From Casp-actino8 sp945862545 (GTDB lineage Bacteria > Actinomycetota > Acidimicrobiia > Acidimicrobiales > Ilumatobacteraceae), in the NCBI GenBank assembly GCA_945862545.1, contig CAMAYS010000026.1, positions 1-20,584 on the forward strand: a stretch of DNA of 20,584 bases, written 5' to 3'. A program made the position numbers and the translations under genes. A model generated the notes under the pieces. The model did no database searches. It saw only the letters and a program-made list of their open reading frames with translations, and was not told the DNA's origin. This document shows, piece by piece, positions 14,713 through 20,584 of this stretch; the first letter of the stretch is position 1; each line of letters begins with the position of its first letter.

Positions 14713-16112
14713 GTACGCAGGAAAACTCCAAGACATTGTGGCACGGAAGATTTTCCGCTGGGCCGGCAGACGAGTTGATGGCCTACACCGCAAGCCTGCC
14801 TTTTGATCGACGTTTATGGCTCGATGACATCAATTGCTCGCGTGCCCATGTCAAAGGTTTGGGTCACGTTGCAATCTTGACAGTCAGCGAACGAGATTCC
14901 ATTTTGCAAGCTCTTGACACAGTCGAAAATGAGATGTCATCAGGTGCGTTTGTTTTCGCACCCAGCGACGAAGATATTCACACCGCTGTGGAACGGCGGG
15001 TCACAGAAATTTGTGGAGCGACAGGTGCCAAATTACATACGGGTCGGAGTCGCAACGATCAATCTGTGACTGGACTTCGGCTGTGGTGCAAGCGCGAGGT
15101 TCCGCTCGTGATTCAACGTGTCGTCGCGCTACAAGAAACTTTGTTGACTCGCGCCCGTGAAGCGGGGACAGGTGACGACGCTGTGTATCTACCGGGCTAC
15201 ACCCATGTACAACGCGCGCAGCCAGTTCTTTTGGCGCATCACCTTCTTGCTCATGGTTGGGCCTTAGGTCGCGATATCGACCGTTTGCGAGATGCCCTGA
15301 GGCGTGCCGATGTATCGCCGCTTGGTGCTGGTGCCTTGGCAGGTTCGTCACTTCCATTAGATCCATCGTTTACAGCCAAGGAACTCGGTTTTGCGCGACC
15401 ATTTGAAAACTCACTCGACGCAGTCAGCGACCGCGATTTTGTAGCCGAGATTTTGTTTGGGCTCTCCATGATTGCAATTCACTTGTCACGAATTGGTGAA
15501 GAGTGGGTTCTGTGGACCAGCGATGAATTCGGATTCGCGGTACTTGATGATGGATACGCAACAGGTTCGTCGATGCTTCCGCAAAAGAAGAACGCTGATA
15601 TCGCTGAATTAGCACGTGGTAAAGCAGGTCGAGTGATCGGTGATCTCGTCGGCTTATTGACAACGCTGAAAGGTCTTCCACTGGCCTACAATCGCGATTT
15701 GCAGGAGGACAAAGAACCACTGTTCGATGCCATGGATCAAGTGTCACTGGCATTATCTGCATTAAACGGAATGATTGCTACGGCGCGTTTCGTTCCTGAA
15801 CGAATGAAGTCAGCGGCCGATGCACCGACAATGGCGGCCACCGACCTTGCCGAGTTTTTGGTGCGCGCTGGTATGCCATTTCGTGATGCTCACGGAATCG
15901 TTGGGGCACTGGTACGTCGTTCGCTCAACGGAGAAGGTTCATTGGTCGAGTTGGTCACTGCAGAACCGACATTGGGCGCTGACGCAGCAGCATTAATTGC
16001 GCCAGGTGTTGGTGTCACGATGCGCACAACTCCAGGTGGTGCGGGTCCTCAGCCAGTCACCGTACAACTCAAGAAGTTTTCCGCGGCACTTGCAAGTTGG
16101 AAAAACGCATGA
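14709..16112 (+). CDS. argH: Argininosuccinate lyase
   Basis: Last step: splits argininosuccinate into arginine and fumarate. Fumarase/aspartase superfamily, 467 aa from the GTG at 14709. This start overlaps the argR stop by 4 bp (GTGA) and gives the family start pattern LWHGRFSAGPADELMAYTAS. A longer reading from 14613 would run inside argR. Signature regions: LHTGRSRNDQ (109-118), GYTHVQRAQPV (163-173), and the flexible catalytic loop GSSMLPQKKNAD at 286-297 (usual form GSSxMPQKKNPD), with the catalytic serine present. argG, its usual partner, is not in the cluster, so argininosuccinate synthase must be elsewhere. Confidence 0.96.
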   Translation: MSTQENSKTLWHGRFSAGPADELMAYTASLPFDRRLWLDDINCSRAHVKGLGHVAILTVSERDSILQALDTVENEMSSGAFVFAPSDEDIHTAVERRVTEICGATGAKLHTGRSRNDQSVTGLRLWCKREVPLVIQRVVALQETLLTRAREAGTGDDAVYLPGYTHVQRAQPVLLAHHLLAHGWALGRDIDRLRDALRRADVSPLGAGALAGSSLPLDPSFTAKELGFARPFENSLDAVSDRDFVAEILFGLSMIAIHLSRIGEEWVLWTSDEFGFAVLDDGYATGSSMLPQKKNADIAELARGKAGRVIGDLVGLLTTLKGLPLAYNRDLQEDKEPLFDAMDQVSLALSALNGMIATARFVPERMKSAADAPTMAATDLAEFLVRAGMPFRDAHGIVGALVRRSLNGEGSLVELVTAEPTLGADAAALIAPGVGVTMRTTPGGAGPQPVTVQLKKFSAALASWKNA

Positions 16113-16738
16113 CCTTGAGACTCTTCGGCGAAGTGCTCGTCACGATGCTGGTGATTCTTGATCCGCCGGGCAATGTGCCAATTTTCTTGGCGGTCACTCG
16201 ACAACTGTCAGAGAAAGAACGGAATCGTGCAGCCTTCTTGGCTATCGGCACCGCGTTTTTAGTGATTGTTTTGTTTGCCTTCGGAGGGCAGACAATTCTT
16301 GACTACTTGCATGTTTCTGTGCCGGCATTGCAAGGTGCAGGCGGTCTGCTTTTGTTGTTGGTTGCACTGCAACTTCTTTATGGCAAGGGTGGAGATGATG
16401 GATATATAGAGGCCACACCGGAACAACGCACATCAGTCGCCATGGTTCCCCTCGGTACACCGTTACTGGCTGGTCCAGGAGCCATCGTGGCGACGATCGT
16501 ATTCTTCGGCAAGGCAGATGGTTTTAATGAATCAGCCACAGTGCTGCTGGCTATCGCAGTCGCTCTATTTATTTCGATGATTGCCTTGCGATTCAGTGGC
16601 CTCGTGCAAAAAATTGTCCGTCCGACAGGCGTGTTGTTGCTCGCTCGAGTTGCGGGAATGATCTTGGCAGCTGTTGCTGTGCAGATGATCGCTGATGCAG
16701 TGACTGAATTCGTTCGTGTCGGCTCGCAGGGGATGTAA
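16109..16738 (+). CDS. MarC family integral membrane protein
   Basis: A 209-aa membrane protein with about six hydrophobic segments. The family pattern is visible: LVILDPPGNVPIFLAVTRQL near the N-terminus, a central VAMVPLGTPLLAGPGAIVAT, and a late VLLLARVAGMILAAVAVQMI. MarC/UPF0056 proteins lie in the cytoplasmic membrane. Their transport substrate is unknown, and the original link to multiple antibiotic resistance is not supported by later work. The ATG at 16109 overlaps the argH stop (ATGA), so it is the tail of the arg transcript; a TTG at 16097 is less likely. The coupling to arg genes hints at regulation by arginine but does not define the function. Confidence 0.9.
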   Translation: MTLRLFGEVLVTMLVILDPPGNVPIFLAVTRQLSEKERNRAAFLAIGTAFLVIVLFAFGGQTILDYLHVSVPALQGAGGLLLLLVALQLLYGKGGDDGYIEATPEQRTSVAMVPLGTPLLAGPGAIVATIVFFGKADGFNESATVLLAIAVALFISMIALRFSGLVQKIVRPTGVLLLARVAGMILAAVAVQMIADAVTEFVRVGSQGM

Positions 16739-16742
16739 GACA

Positions 16743-17153
16743 ATGTCGTATGTACATACCCTCCGAGTGCGTTATGGCGAGTGCGATATGCAACGTGTTG
16801 TCTTCAATGCAAACTATTTCGCCTATTGCGACGATGCGGTTGACACATGGACCCGATTGGCTTTGGCTGATGAATTAAAGAAGGCTGGAACGACAACCGA
16901 TCTGCATGCTGTCGGATTTGATTTTATGCTCAAGACCACGCAACTCACGTGGCATTCACCAGTAAAGTTCGGTGACACACTGGATATGAAGTGTGAAGTC
17001 TCCCGGTGGGGGAACAGCAGCTTTGATGTTGCGATCAATGGAGTAGTCAAGGGTGATTCACGATTTGACGCAGTGATTACCTATGTCAGTGTCGACCCCG
17101 TGACGCAACGGCCCGCACCGATCCCGGACATTGTCAGGGAATCTCTCTCGTAG
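16743..17153 (+). CDS. 4HBT / YbgC-like acyl-CoA thioesterase
   Basis: A 136-aa hot-dog-fold protein. The N-terminal LRVRYGECDMQRVVFNANYFAYCDDA matches the 4-hydroxybenzoyl-CoA thioesterase/YbgC pattern, with the catalytic aspartate at D15 (ECD) and the conserved asparagine-tyrosine pair. TQLTWHSPVKFGDTLDMKCE and SSFDVAING follow as usual. It probably hydrolyses an acyl-CoA thioester; the substrate is unknown. The ATG at 16743 is 4 nt after the marC stop. A longer reading from 16716 overlaps marC and adds nothing conserved. It is the last gene of the run that begins at argC; no tol-pal genes, the usual YbgC partners, are near. Confidence 0.88.
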   Translation: MSYVHTLRVRYGECDMQRVVFNANYFAYCDDAVDTWTRLALADELKKAGTTTDLHAVGFDFMLKTTQLTWHSPVKFGDTLDMKCEVSRWGNSSFDVAINGVVKGDSRFDAVITYVSVDPVTQRPAPIPDIVRESLS

Positions 17154-17168
17154 CGGTTTGAATCGTGC

Positions 17169-17174
17169 TTAACT
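17169..17174 (+). promoter_or_regulatory. Candidate extended -10 box before the small membrane protein gene
   Basis: TTAACT preceded by TGC (17166-17168) forms an extended -10 type box that ends 6 nt before the ATG at 17181. There is no ribosome binding site, so this would be a leaderless transcript. No convincing -35 box is seen. Confidence 0.35.
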
Positions 17175-17180
17175 AGACAC

Positions 17181-17456
17181 ATGGAAGACTTAGCGATTTT
17201 GGCCACGGTCATTATTGGCTCGGTCATCGTGCTTGGCCTTCTGGCGATATTGGCACTGCGCGCTTCATCAGGTTCATTTCTGCGACGTTTGATTGGCTTA
17301 GTGATCGGTCTTTTGGCATCTGTGGCAGGTGCATTTTTGGCTCTGCTTGAAATTGGGATTGGAGTCCGGGCTATAGGGGGAGTGGTTTTTATCCTTGGAG
17401 TGTTAGCAGTCGTGAATAATTTGCGTCGTGGGCGTACAAATCACAATTCCCAATGA
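17181..17456 (+). CDS. Small membrane protein, unknown function
   Basis: A 91-aa protein I do not recognise. It has a hydrophobic N-terminal segment (ILATVIIGSVIVLGLLAILA, about 5-25), a short SSGSFLRRL hinge, a second long hydrophobic stretch (LIGLVIGLLASVAGAFLALL, about 37-56) and a third (AIGGVVFILGVLAVV, about 64-78). The tail NNLRRGRTNHNSQ is basic and polar. Two to three transmembrane helices are likely. No catalytic motif is seen. It begins 27 nt after the thioesterase stop and its 3' end overlaps the convergent DUF2332 gene by 16 bp. It may be co-transcribed with the upstream genes or use its own leaderless promoter. Confidence 0.7.
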   Translation: MEDLAILATVIIGSVIVLGLLAILALRASSGSFLRRLIGLVIGLLASVAGAFLALLEIGIGVRAIGGVVFILGVLAVVNNLRRGRTNHNSQ

Positions 17457-18493
17457 ATCCAATTCCCGTGTGGATGAGTACGCGCTAGGCGCGTACTGAC
17501 CTGTTGTCCGTTGCGCCAGGTGACGAGCGAAATGACAGTGATATCTTCGCCATCACTGCTGCTGACAGGGAGTTCAGGAGTCTCAAGTGGGCTTTCTGCG
17601 ATGACCCAACTGACATCGGTGGTTGTGCCGATACGAACAAGCTCATTGATGAAACTGTTGCGTTGAGCGGGGGAGAGGTAATTCATGACCCAACTTGTTG
17701 TGACGGTTGGATGACCGTAAGCAGATGCCTCAGCAACAAGACGCACTATGTTTTTGACAGCATCACCAGTGTCAATTCGTAAGTTGCTCTGGCGTGCGAG
17801 ATCAATCGCGCTGTGGAGTCGCGTGAACCTGTCAACTTGGTCAGGCCAGACACACGCTTGTAGCCAGCGCACTGCGACTTCGTCATGCACATCAATCGGC
17901 TGGGCGTCGATCCCAACCGACCAATTCACTATCGGAACGTGATCAATGAGCGGAGGCTGCCCGCGCACATCGCATTGAATCGTGAGAGCTGATGTATCGC
18001 CGATTCTTCCGCTTGGGTGAATGTCAAAGGCGAGTTTTGGAAAAAGTAGATTCAATCCAGCGCTCGTACCGACATCGATGTGTGCCAGCGGTCCGAGTTC
18101 ACGCTCAAGCATCGCGAACGGGAAAAGGAACCAGTTGCTTCGTCTTATCTCGTTGGTCTGCGTTGATCGAGTAGCAAGCAACGTAGACATCTCGTCGCGA
18201 TGTTCAAGCACGAACTGCACGAAGAGATCACCGGCGTCGCCGTCGGGCTCACGTGTGGAGATATTCGGGTAATGCGCCGCCAGTTCGCCCGTTGGATTGC
18301 TTAACAACAGATGGTGAGCGCAGGCAAATAACAACACGGGTATGCGTTGCAGGACGGGAGCCGCAGACATCAGGTCCAAGATCGTTGCTTCATTCGCGAC
18401 TCGATCGGCAATCTTGCTGTATAGCGGGGCCGCTCGCTGGTGTGTGACCGCAAACCGACGGAAGGTCTCGGCGAGTTGGTGCATAAATATCAC
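17441..18493 (-). CDS. DUF2332 domain-containing protein
   Basis: A 350-aa protein of the DUF2332 family, common in Actinomycetota and of unknown function. Family features: FRRFAVTHQRAAPLYSKIAD at the N-terminus, a PVLLFACAHHLLL segment with ELAAHYP (52-76), HIDVGTSAGLNLL (138-150), which resembles a glycine-rich cofactor-binding loop, and a C-terminal VTTSWVMNYLSPAQRNSFIN region. No signal peptide or membrane segment. A methyltransferase-like fold is suggested by the GTSAG loop but is inference. The start is GTG at 18493 or ATG at 18484. It lies on the minus strand, divergent from tyrS and convergent with the small membrane protein gene. Confidence 0.85.
   Translation of the reverse strand: MIFMHQLAETFRRFAVTHQRAAPLYSKIADRVANEATILDLMSAAPVLQRIPVLLFACAHHLLLSNPTGELAAHYPNISTREPDGDAGDLFVQFVLEHRDEMSTLLATRSTQTNEIRRSNWFLFPFAMLERELGPLAHIDVGTSAGLNLLFPKLAFDIHPSGRIGDTSALTIQCDVRGQPPLIDHVPIVNWSVGIDAQPIDVHDEVAVRWLQACVWPDQVDRFTRLHSAIDLARQSNLRIDTGDAVKNIVRLVAEASAYGHPTVTTSWVMNYLSPAQRNSFINELVRIGTTTDVSWVIAESPLETPELPVSSSDGEDITVISLVTWRNGQQVSTRLARTHPHGNWIHWEL
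17477..17497. repeat. Perfect 9-bp inverted repeat at the convergent gene junction
   Basis: AGTACGCGC (17477-17485), TAG, GCGCGTACT (17489-17497) form a perfect palindrome. It is inside the last codons of the DUF2332 gene and 20 bp after the stop of the opposite small membrane protein gene. The hairpin is strong but no T-run follows on either strand. A hairpin-only (I-shaped) terminator working on the plus-strand transcript is one reading. Confidence 0.6.
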
Positions 18494-18525
18494 CGTAACT
18501 GATCAGTCCTATTGGGGTGCAGAAC

Positions 18526-18534
18526 TGAGATAAT
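18526..18534 (+). promoter_or_regulatory. Extended -10 promoter of tyrS (leaderless)
   Basis: TGA followed by GATAAT (18529-18534) is an extended -10 element, and it ends 8 nt before the tyrS ATG. Transcription would therefore start at the ATG, and no ribosome binding site is present. No good -35 box is visible, consistent with an extended -10 promoter. Confidence 0.55.
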
Positions 18535-18542
18535 GCCTAGGT

Positions 18543-19832
18543 ATGTCTTCTCCAACCTCAGGTGAGCAGTTCCTCGCCGACCTTGATGCGCGTGGTTTAA
18601 TCCACGATTCCACTGACCGATCTGCGCTAGCAGCCCGCCTGAGTGACGGCCCAATCGGGGTCTATGTGGGGTTTGACCCGACGGCTGATTCGTTGCATGC
18701 CGGCAACTTATTAGGTCAAGTCATGCTGCGTCGTTTTCAATTGGCGGGGCATCGACCAGTCGTTCTTGCCGGTGGTGCAACGGGGATGGTCGGCGATCCA
18801 GGTGGCCGAAGTGAAGAACGAAATCTTCTTGATCGCGACACGTTGAATCACAATGTGGCATGTGTCAAACGACAGTTGGAAAAGATTCTTGATTTTGATG
18901 CTGCGTCATTAAACGCTGCACGTCTTGTTGACAACGCCGAGTGGACTGCTCCCATGGGGACACTTGAATTTCTCCGCGATGTTGGAAAATATTTCACGGT
19001 CAATCAAATGGTTGCTAAAGAATCTGTTCGTGCACGAATGGAAAGCGAACACGGAATTTCTTATACCGAGTTCAGTTACATGTTGCTACAAGCCAATGAT
19101 TTCAGGCATTTATGCGAACATCAGAATGTTGAAATGCAAATGGGTGGTTCTGATCAATGGGGAAATATCACAGCAGGTACTGATCTCATTCGTCGTCGTT
19201 TGAGTCGATCTGGTTTTGGTTTGACGTGGCCTTTGTTGACACGTAGCGATGGCGCGAAGATGGGCAAGTCAGTACACGGAGCGTTGTGGTTGGACGCCGA
19301 GAAAACTAGTCCGTATGAATTCCGTCAGTATTGGATGCAGTTACCTGATGAAGATGTTGAACGTTTTTTGTTGCAACTCACGTTGCGAACTGTCGATGAC
19401 ATTCACTCGGTGATGCTTGATCATCTCAAGGCCCCGGAAAAACGCGTGGCGCAAAAAGTTCTTGCGCATGACGTGACCTGTTTGGTTCACGGTGCGCCAG
19501 CGGAGAAAGCCGCTGAAGAGGCAGCGGAGATCTTGTTCGGGGGAGACCCGAACACCGCTTCGGTGCAGGCGCTTCAGGTCGTGGCCCGTGAAGTCCCCTC
19601 AACTGACGTTCGTCAGAGCGATCTGGGGGATCTGATTGGGGTTTTGGTCGCCAGTGGTTTAGCGGCCTCCAACGGCGAAGCTCGACGGACTTTGACCCAA
19701 AACGGTTATAAGGCCAACGGACAACCCCTACATGAGACAAAATCCCTGCTAGATGTGGATTTATTGCCTGGTGGCTATATCCTTTTGCGCAAGGGCAAGA
19801 CGAATTTCCATCTTTTGCATGTCACCGGGTGA
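18543..19832 (+). CDS. tyrS: Tyrosine-tRNA ligase
   Basis: Class I aminoacyl-tRNA synthetase, 429 aa, of the bacterial TyrRS type. The HIGH motif appears as HAGN at 52-55 in YVGFDPTADSLHAGNLLGQ. The second signature is KMGKS at 239-243 in RSDGAKMGKSVHG (variant of KMSKS, common in TyrRS). The tyrosine-binding region includes YMLLQANDFRHL and MQMGGSDQWGNIT. From about residue 360 an S4-like RNA-binding domain follows (ASNGEARRTLTQNGYKANGQ, LLPGGYILLRKGKTNFHLL). The length is normal. It is transcribed alone toward the rRNA operon. Confidence 0.97.
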   Translation: MSSPTSGEQFLADLDARGLIHDSTDRSALAARLSDGPIGVYVGFDPTADSLHAGNLLGQVMLRRFQLAGHRPVVLAGGATGMVGDPGGRSEERNLLDRDTLNHNVACVKRQLEKILDFDAASLNAARLVDNAEWTAPMGTLEFLRDVGKYFTVNQMVAKESVRARMESEHGISYTEFSYMLLQANDFRHLCEHQNVEMQMGGSDQWGNITAGTDLIRRRLSRSGFGLTWPLLTRSDGAKMGKSVHGALWLDAEKTSPYEFRQYWMQLPDEDVERFLLQLTLRTVDDIHSVMLDHLKAPEKRVAQKVLAHDVTCLVHGAPAEKAAEEAAEILFGGDPNTASVQALQVVAREVPSTDVRQSDLGDLIGVLVASGLAASNGEARRTLTQNGYKANGQPLHETKSLLDVDLLPGGYILLRKGKTNFHLLHVTG

Positions 19833-20011
19833 AAACCCTGCGTGTCCCGCAAATTAAATGAGAATTAATCTGCTCGGCAGGTTGGTGACACCATTTTGGT
19901 TCGCTAGATTTGCAACTCGCCCCTAAGGGCCAGTCTTGACTGGTTGGGGCATCGGCACCAACATGCTGGAAAAGGGTTTTACCCTGCTCTGATGTGTGTG
20001 CCCCGAGCTTA

Positions 20012-20025
20012 GGCTCCTTGAAAAC
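20012..20025 (+). promoter_or_regulatory. boxA-like antitermination site in the rRNA leader
   Basis: GGCTCCTTGAAAAC closely resembles bacterial rRNA boxA (for example TGCTCTTTGAAAAC-type sites), where NusB and S10 bind to let RNA polymerase read through the untranslated rRNA operon. It lies about 260 nt before the mature 16S start. It implies that the main promoter is upstream of 20012. Confidence 0.6.
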
Positions 20026-20117
20026 GGAAGAGAAGACTGAACGCACAGTGCGGGCAGACATTCGAGAGGGCTTGGTTTTCCATGCTCCGACGGAGAGTCT
20101 GTCTGTCAATTCAAAAC

Positions 20118-20137
20118 GGTTCAACTTCGGTTGAACC
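20118..20137 (+). promoter_or_regulatory. UUCG hairpin A in the rRNA leader
   Basis: GGTTCAAC, TTCG, GTTGAACC form a perfect 8-bp stem with a TTCG tetraloop, a very stable RNA hairpin. It is followed by AAAATATAATTAAT, not a T-run, so it is not a classical terminator for the plus strand. It lies directly upstream of a TATAAT box. Confidence 0.7.
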
Positions 20138-20141
20138 AAAA

Positions 20142-20147
20142 TATAAT
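20142..20147 (+). promoter_or_regulatory. Perfect TATAAT -10 box in the rRNA leader
   Basis: A full consensus -10 hexamer between two UUCG hairpins, about 140 nt before 16S rRNA. The -35 position (17 nt upstream) falls in the left arm of hairpin A and reads GTTCAA, a poor match. It may be a proximal rRNA promoter. Confidence 0.45.
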
Positions 20148-20151
20148 TAAT

Positions 20152-20173
20152 GGGTCGAGCTTCGGCTCGACTC
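20152..20173 (+). promoter_or_regulatory. UUCG hairpin B in the rRNA leader
   Basis: GGGTCGAGC, TTCG, GCTCGACTC form a 9-bp stem (one G-T pair) with a TTCG tetraloop. It would begin at about the transcript start of the TATAAT box, so it could be a 5'-end stabiliser of a short rRNA precursor or a processing signal. Confidence 0.65.
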
Positions 20174-20287
20174 GCCAGATCGCAGTACAACAATGCTCGG
20201 GTATTCCCCTGGGTAGTACTGCGCTCTTGTCGAACGCACTGATGATGACACGATCGAGCAATCGAACGGATAGTTGTCAGTTAGTTC

Positions 20288-20584
20288 TTGACGGAGAGTT
20301 TGATCCTGGCTCAGGACGAACGCTGGCGGCGGGCTTAACACATGCAAGTCGAACGAGGTTCACCGAGTAGCAATACGAGGGAAGACCTAGTGGCGAACGG
20401 GTGAGTATCACGTGAGAAACCAACCCCGGTCTCTGGGATAACAGTTGGAAACGACTGCTAATACTGGATGTCGTCGTACCCTCGCATGGGGGGATGACGA
20501 AAGGGTTACCGGATCGGGACGGTCTCGCGGCCTATCAGCTTGTTGGGGAGGTAACGGCTCACCAAGGCTTCGACGGGTAGCTGG
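20288..20584 (+). rRNA. rrs: 16S ribosomal RNA, 5' part (cut by window edge)
   Basis: The universal 5' sequence GAGTTTGATCCTGGCTCAG begins at 20296. By comparison with E. coli numbering, the mature 5' end is near 20288. It continues with ACGAACGCTGGCGGC, TAACACATGCAAGTCGAACG, GTGGCGAACGGGTGAGTA and a helix-11-like CCTATCAGCTTGTTGGGG...GGTAACGGCTCACCAAGGC. About the first 297 of ~1500 bases are present. The V1 region is short. It is the start of an rRNA operon read in the same direction as tyrS. Confidence 0.98.

Larger units (their letters stand above)
19833..20287 (+). promoter_or_regulatory. rRNA operon promoter and leader region (455 bp, no gene)
   Basis: No convincing ORF or tRNA lies between tyrS and 16S rRNA. 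Elements seen: an A/T-rich stretch at 19851-19869 (possible UP element); a candidate promoter TTGGTG (19882-19887), 17 nt, TAGATT (19905-19910); a possible second -35 TTGACT (19936-19941) inside the inverted repeat CCAGTC-TT-GACTGG (19930-19943), with a poor -10 CAACAT (19959-19964); a boxA-like site at 20012-20025; and two UUCG hairpins around a perfect TATAAT box at 20118-20173. Several promoters in tandem are usual for rRNA operons. Which are active cannot be told from sequence. Confidence 0.6.

Noticed and set aside
19930..19964. TTGACT...CAACAT as the main rRNA promoter
   Set aside because: The -35 is good but the -10 lacks the first T and the -35 lies in an inverted repeat; kept only as a possible element of the leader.
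19973..19985. AGGGT-TTT-ACCCT hairpin after tyrS as an intrinsic terminator
   Set aside because: Only a 5-bp stem with a 3-nt loop and no T-run after it; too weak to call. The GGGT-GAAA-ACCC hairpin at 19827-19838 is likewise only 4 bp.
20118..20173. tRNA gene suggested by GGTTCAA-like sequence in the rRNA leader
   Set aside because: The GTTCAA is part of a simple UUCG hairpin; no acceptor, D-arm or anticodon arm can be built around it.
1..20584. CRISPR array, insertion sequence, phage, toxin-antitoxin or defence genes
   Set aside because: No regular repeats, transposase, integrase or defence family seen; all large frames belong to housekeeping or biosynthetic genes.

Overview
The window is a gene-dense piece of a bacterial chromosome with roughly balanced base composition (about half G+C by eye). 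The gene order infC-rpmI-rplT-rlmB-pheS-pheT followed by an arginine cluster, with a DUF1844 gene divergent from infC and DUF2332 and tyrS nearby, is typical of Actinomycetota. The short genes, 4-bp overlaps and divergent paralogues would suit a streamlined planktonic lineage, perhaps Acidimicrobiia. That placement is inference; the partial 16S rRNA at the right end could settle it.

Layout. (1) 1-3462, plus strand: the 3' end of fmt, then rsmB, a mogA/moaB-type gene, hisG, a very divergent cold-shock-domain protein and an alkyltransferase-like (ATL) protein, all nearly touching. (2) 3446-4002: a DUF1844 gene on the minus strand, then a ~240-bp divergent region that forms a structured leader for infC. 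(3) 4003-9426, plus strand: infC (apparently starting at AUA), rpmI, rplT, a SpoU rRNA methyltransferase, pheS and pheT, a translation operon. (4) 9447-10019, minus strand: a YqgE/AlgH protein, convergent with pheT and divergent from argC. (5) 10115-17153, plus strand: argC-argB-argD-argF-argR-argH, each junction a 4-bp start/stop overlap, continuing into marC and a 4HBT thioesterase. argJ and argG, often in such clusters, are absent here. (6) 17181-18493: a small membrane protein convergent with a DUF2332 gene. (7) 18543-20584: tyrS, a 455-bp rRNA leader with a boxA-like site and two UUCG hairpins around a perfect TATAAT box, and the first ~297 bases of 16S rRNA.

How it works together. The left and centre are translation functions: initiator tRNA formylation, rRNA methylation, IF-3, L35, L20, two aminoacyl-tRNA synthetases and rRNA. 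The arg cluster holds ornithine/arginine biosynthesis plus its own repressor. In front of argC are two tandem ARG-box-like sites with the E. coli spacing. They overlap a TATGAT -10 box and end exactly at the GTG start codon, pointing to a leaderless, autoregulated ArgR operon.

The most interesting signals are the argC operator, the infC start and leader, the argJ-less arg cluster, the rRNA leader architecture, the shortened RsmB, and the degenerate cold-shock domain protein. I did not see a mobile element, CRISPR array, defence island or other clearly new multi-gene system.
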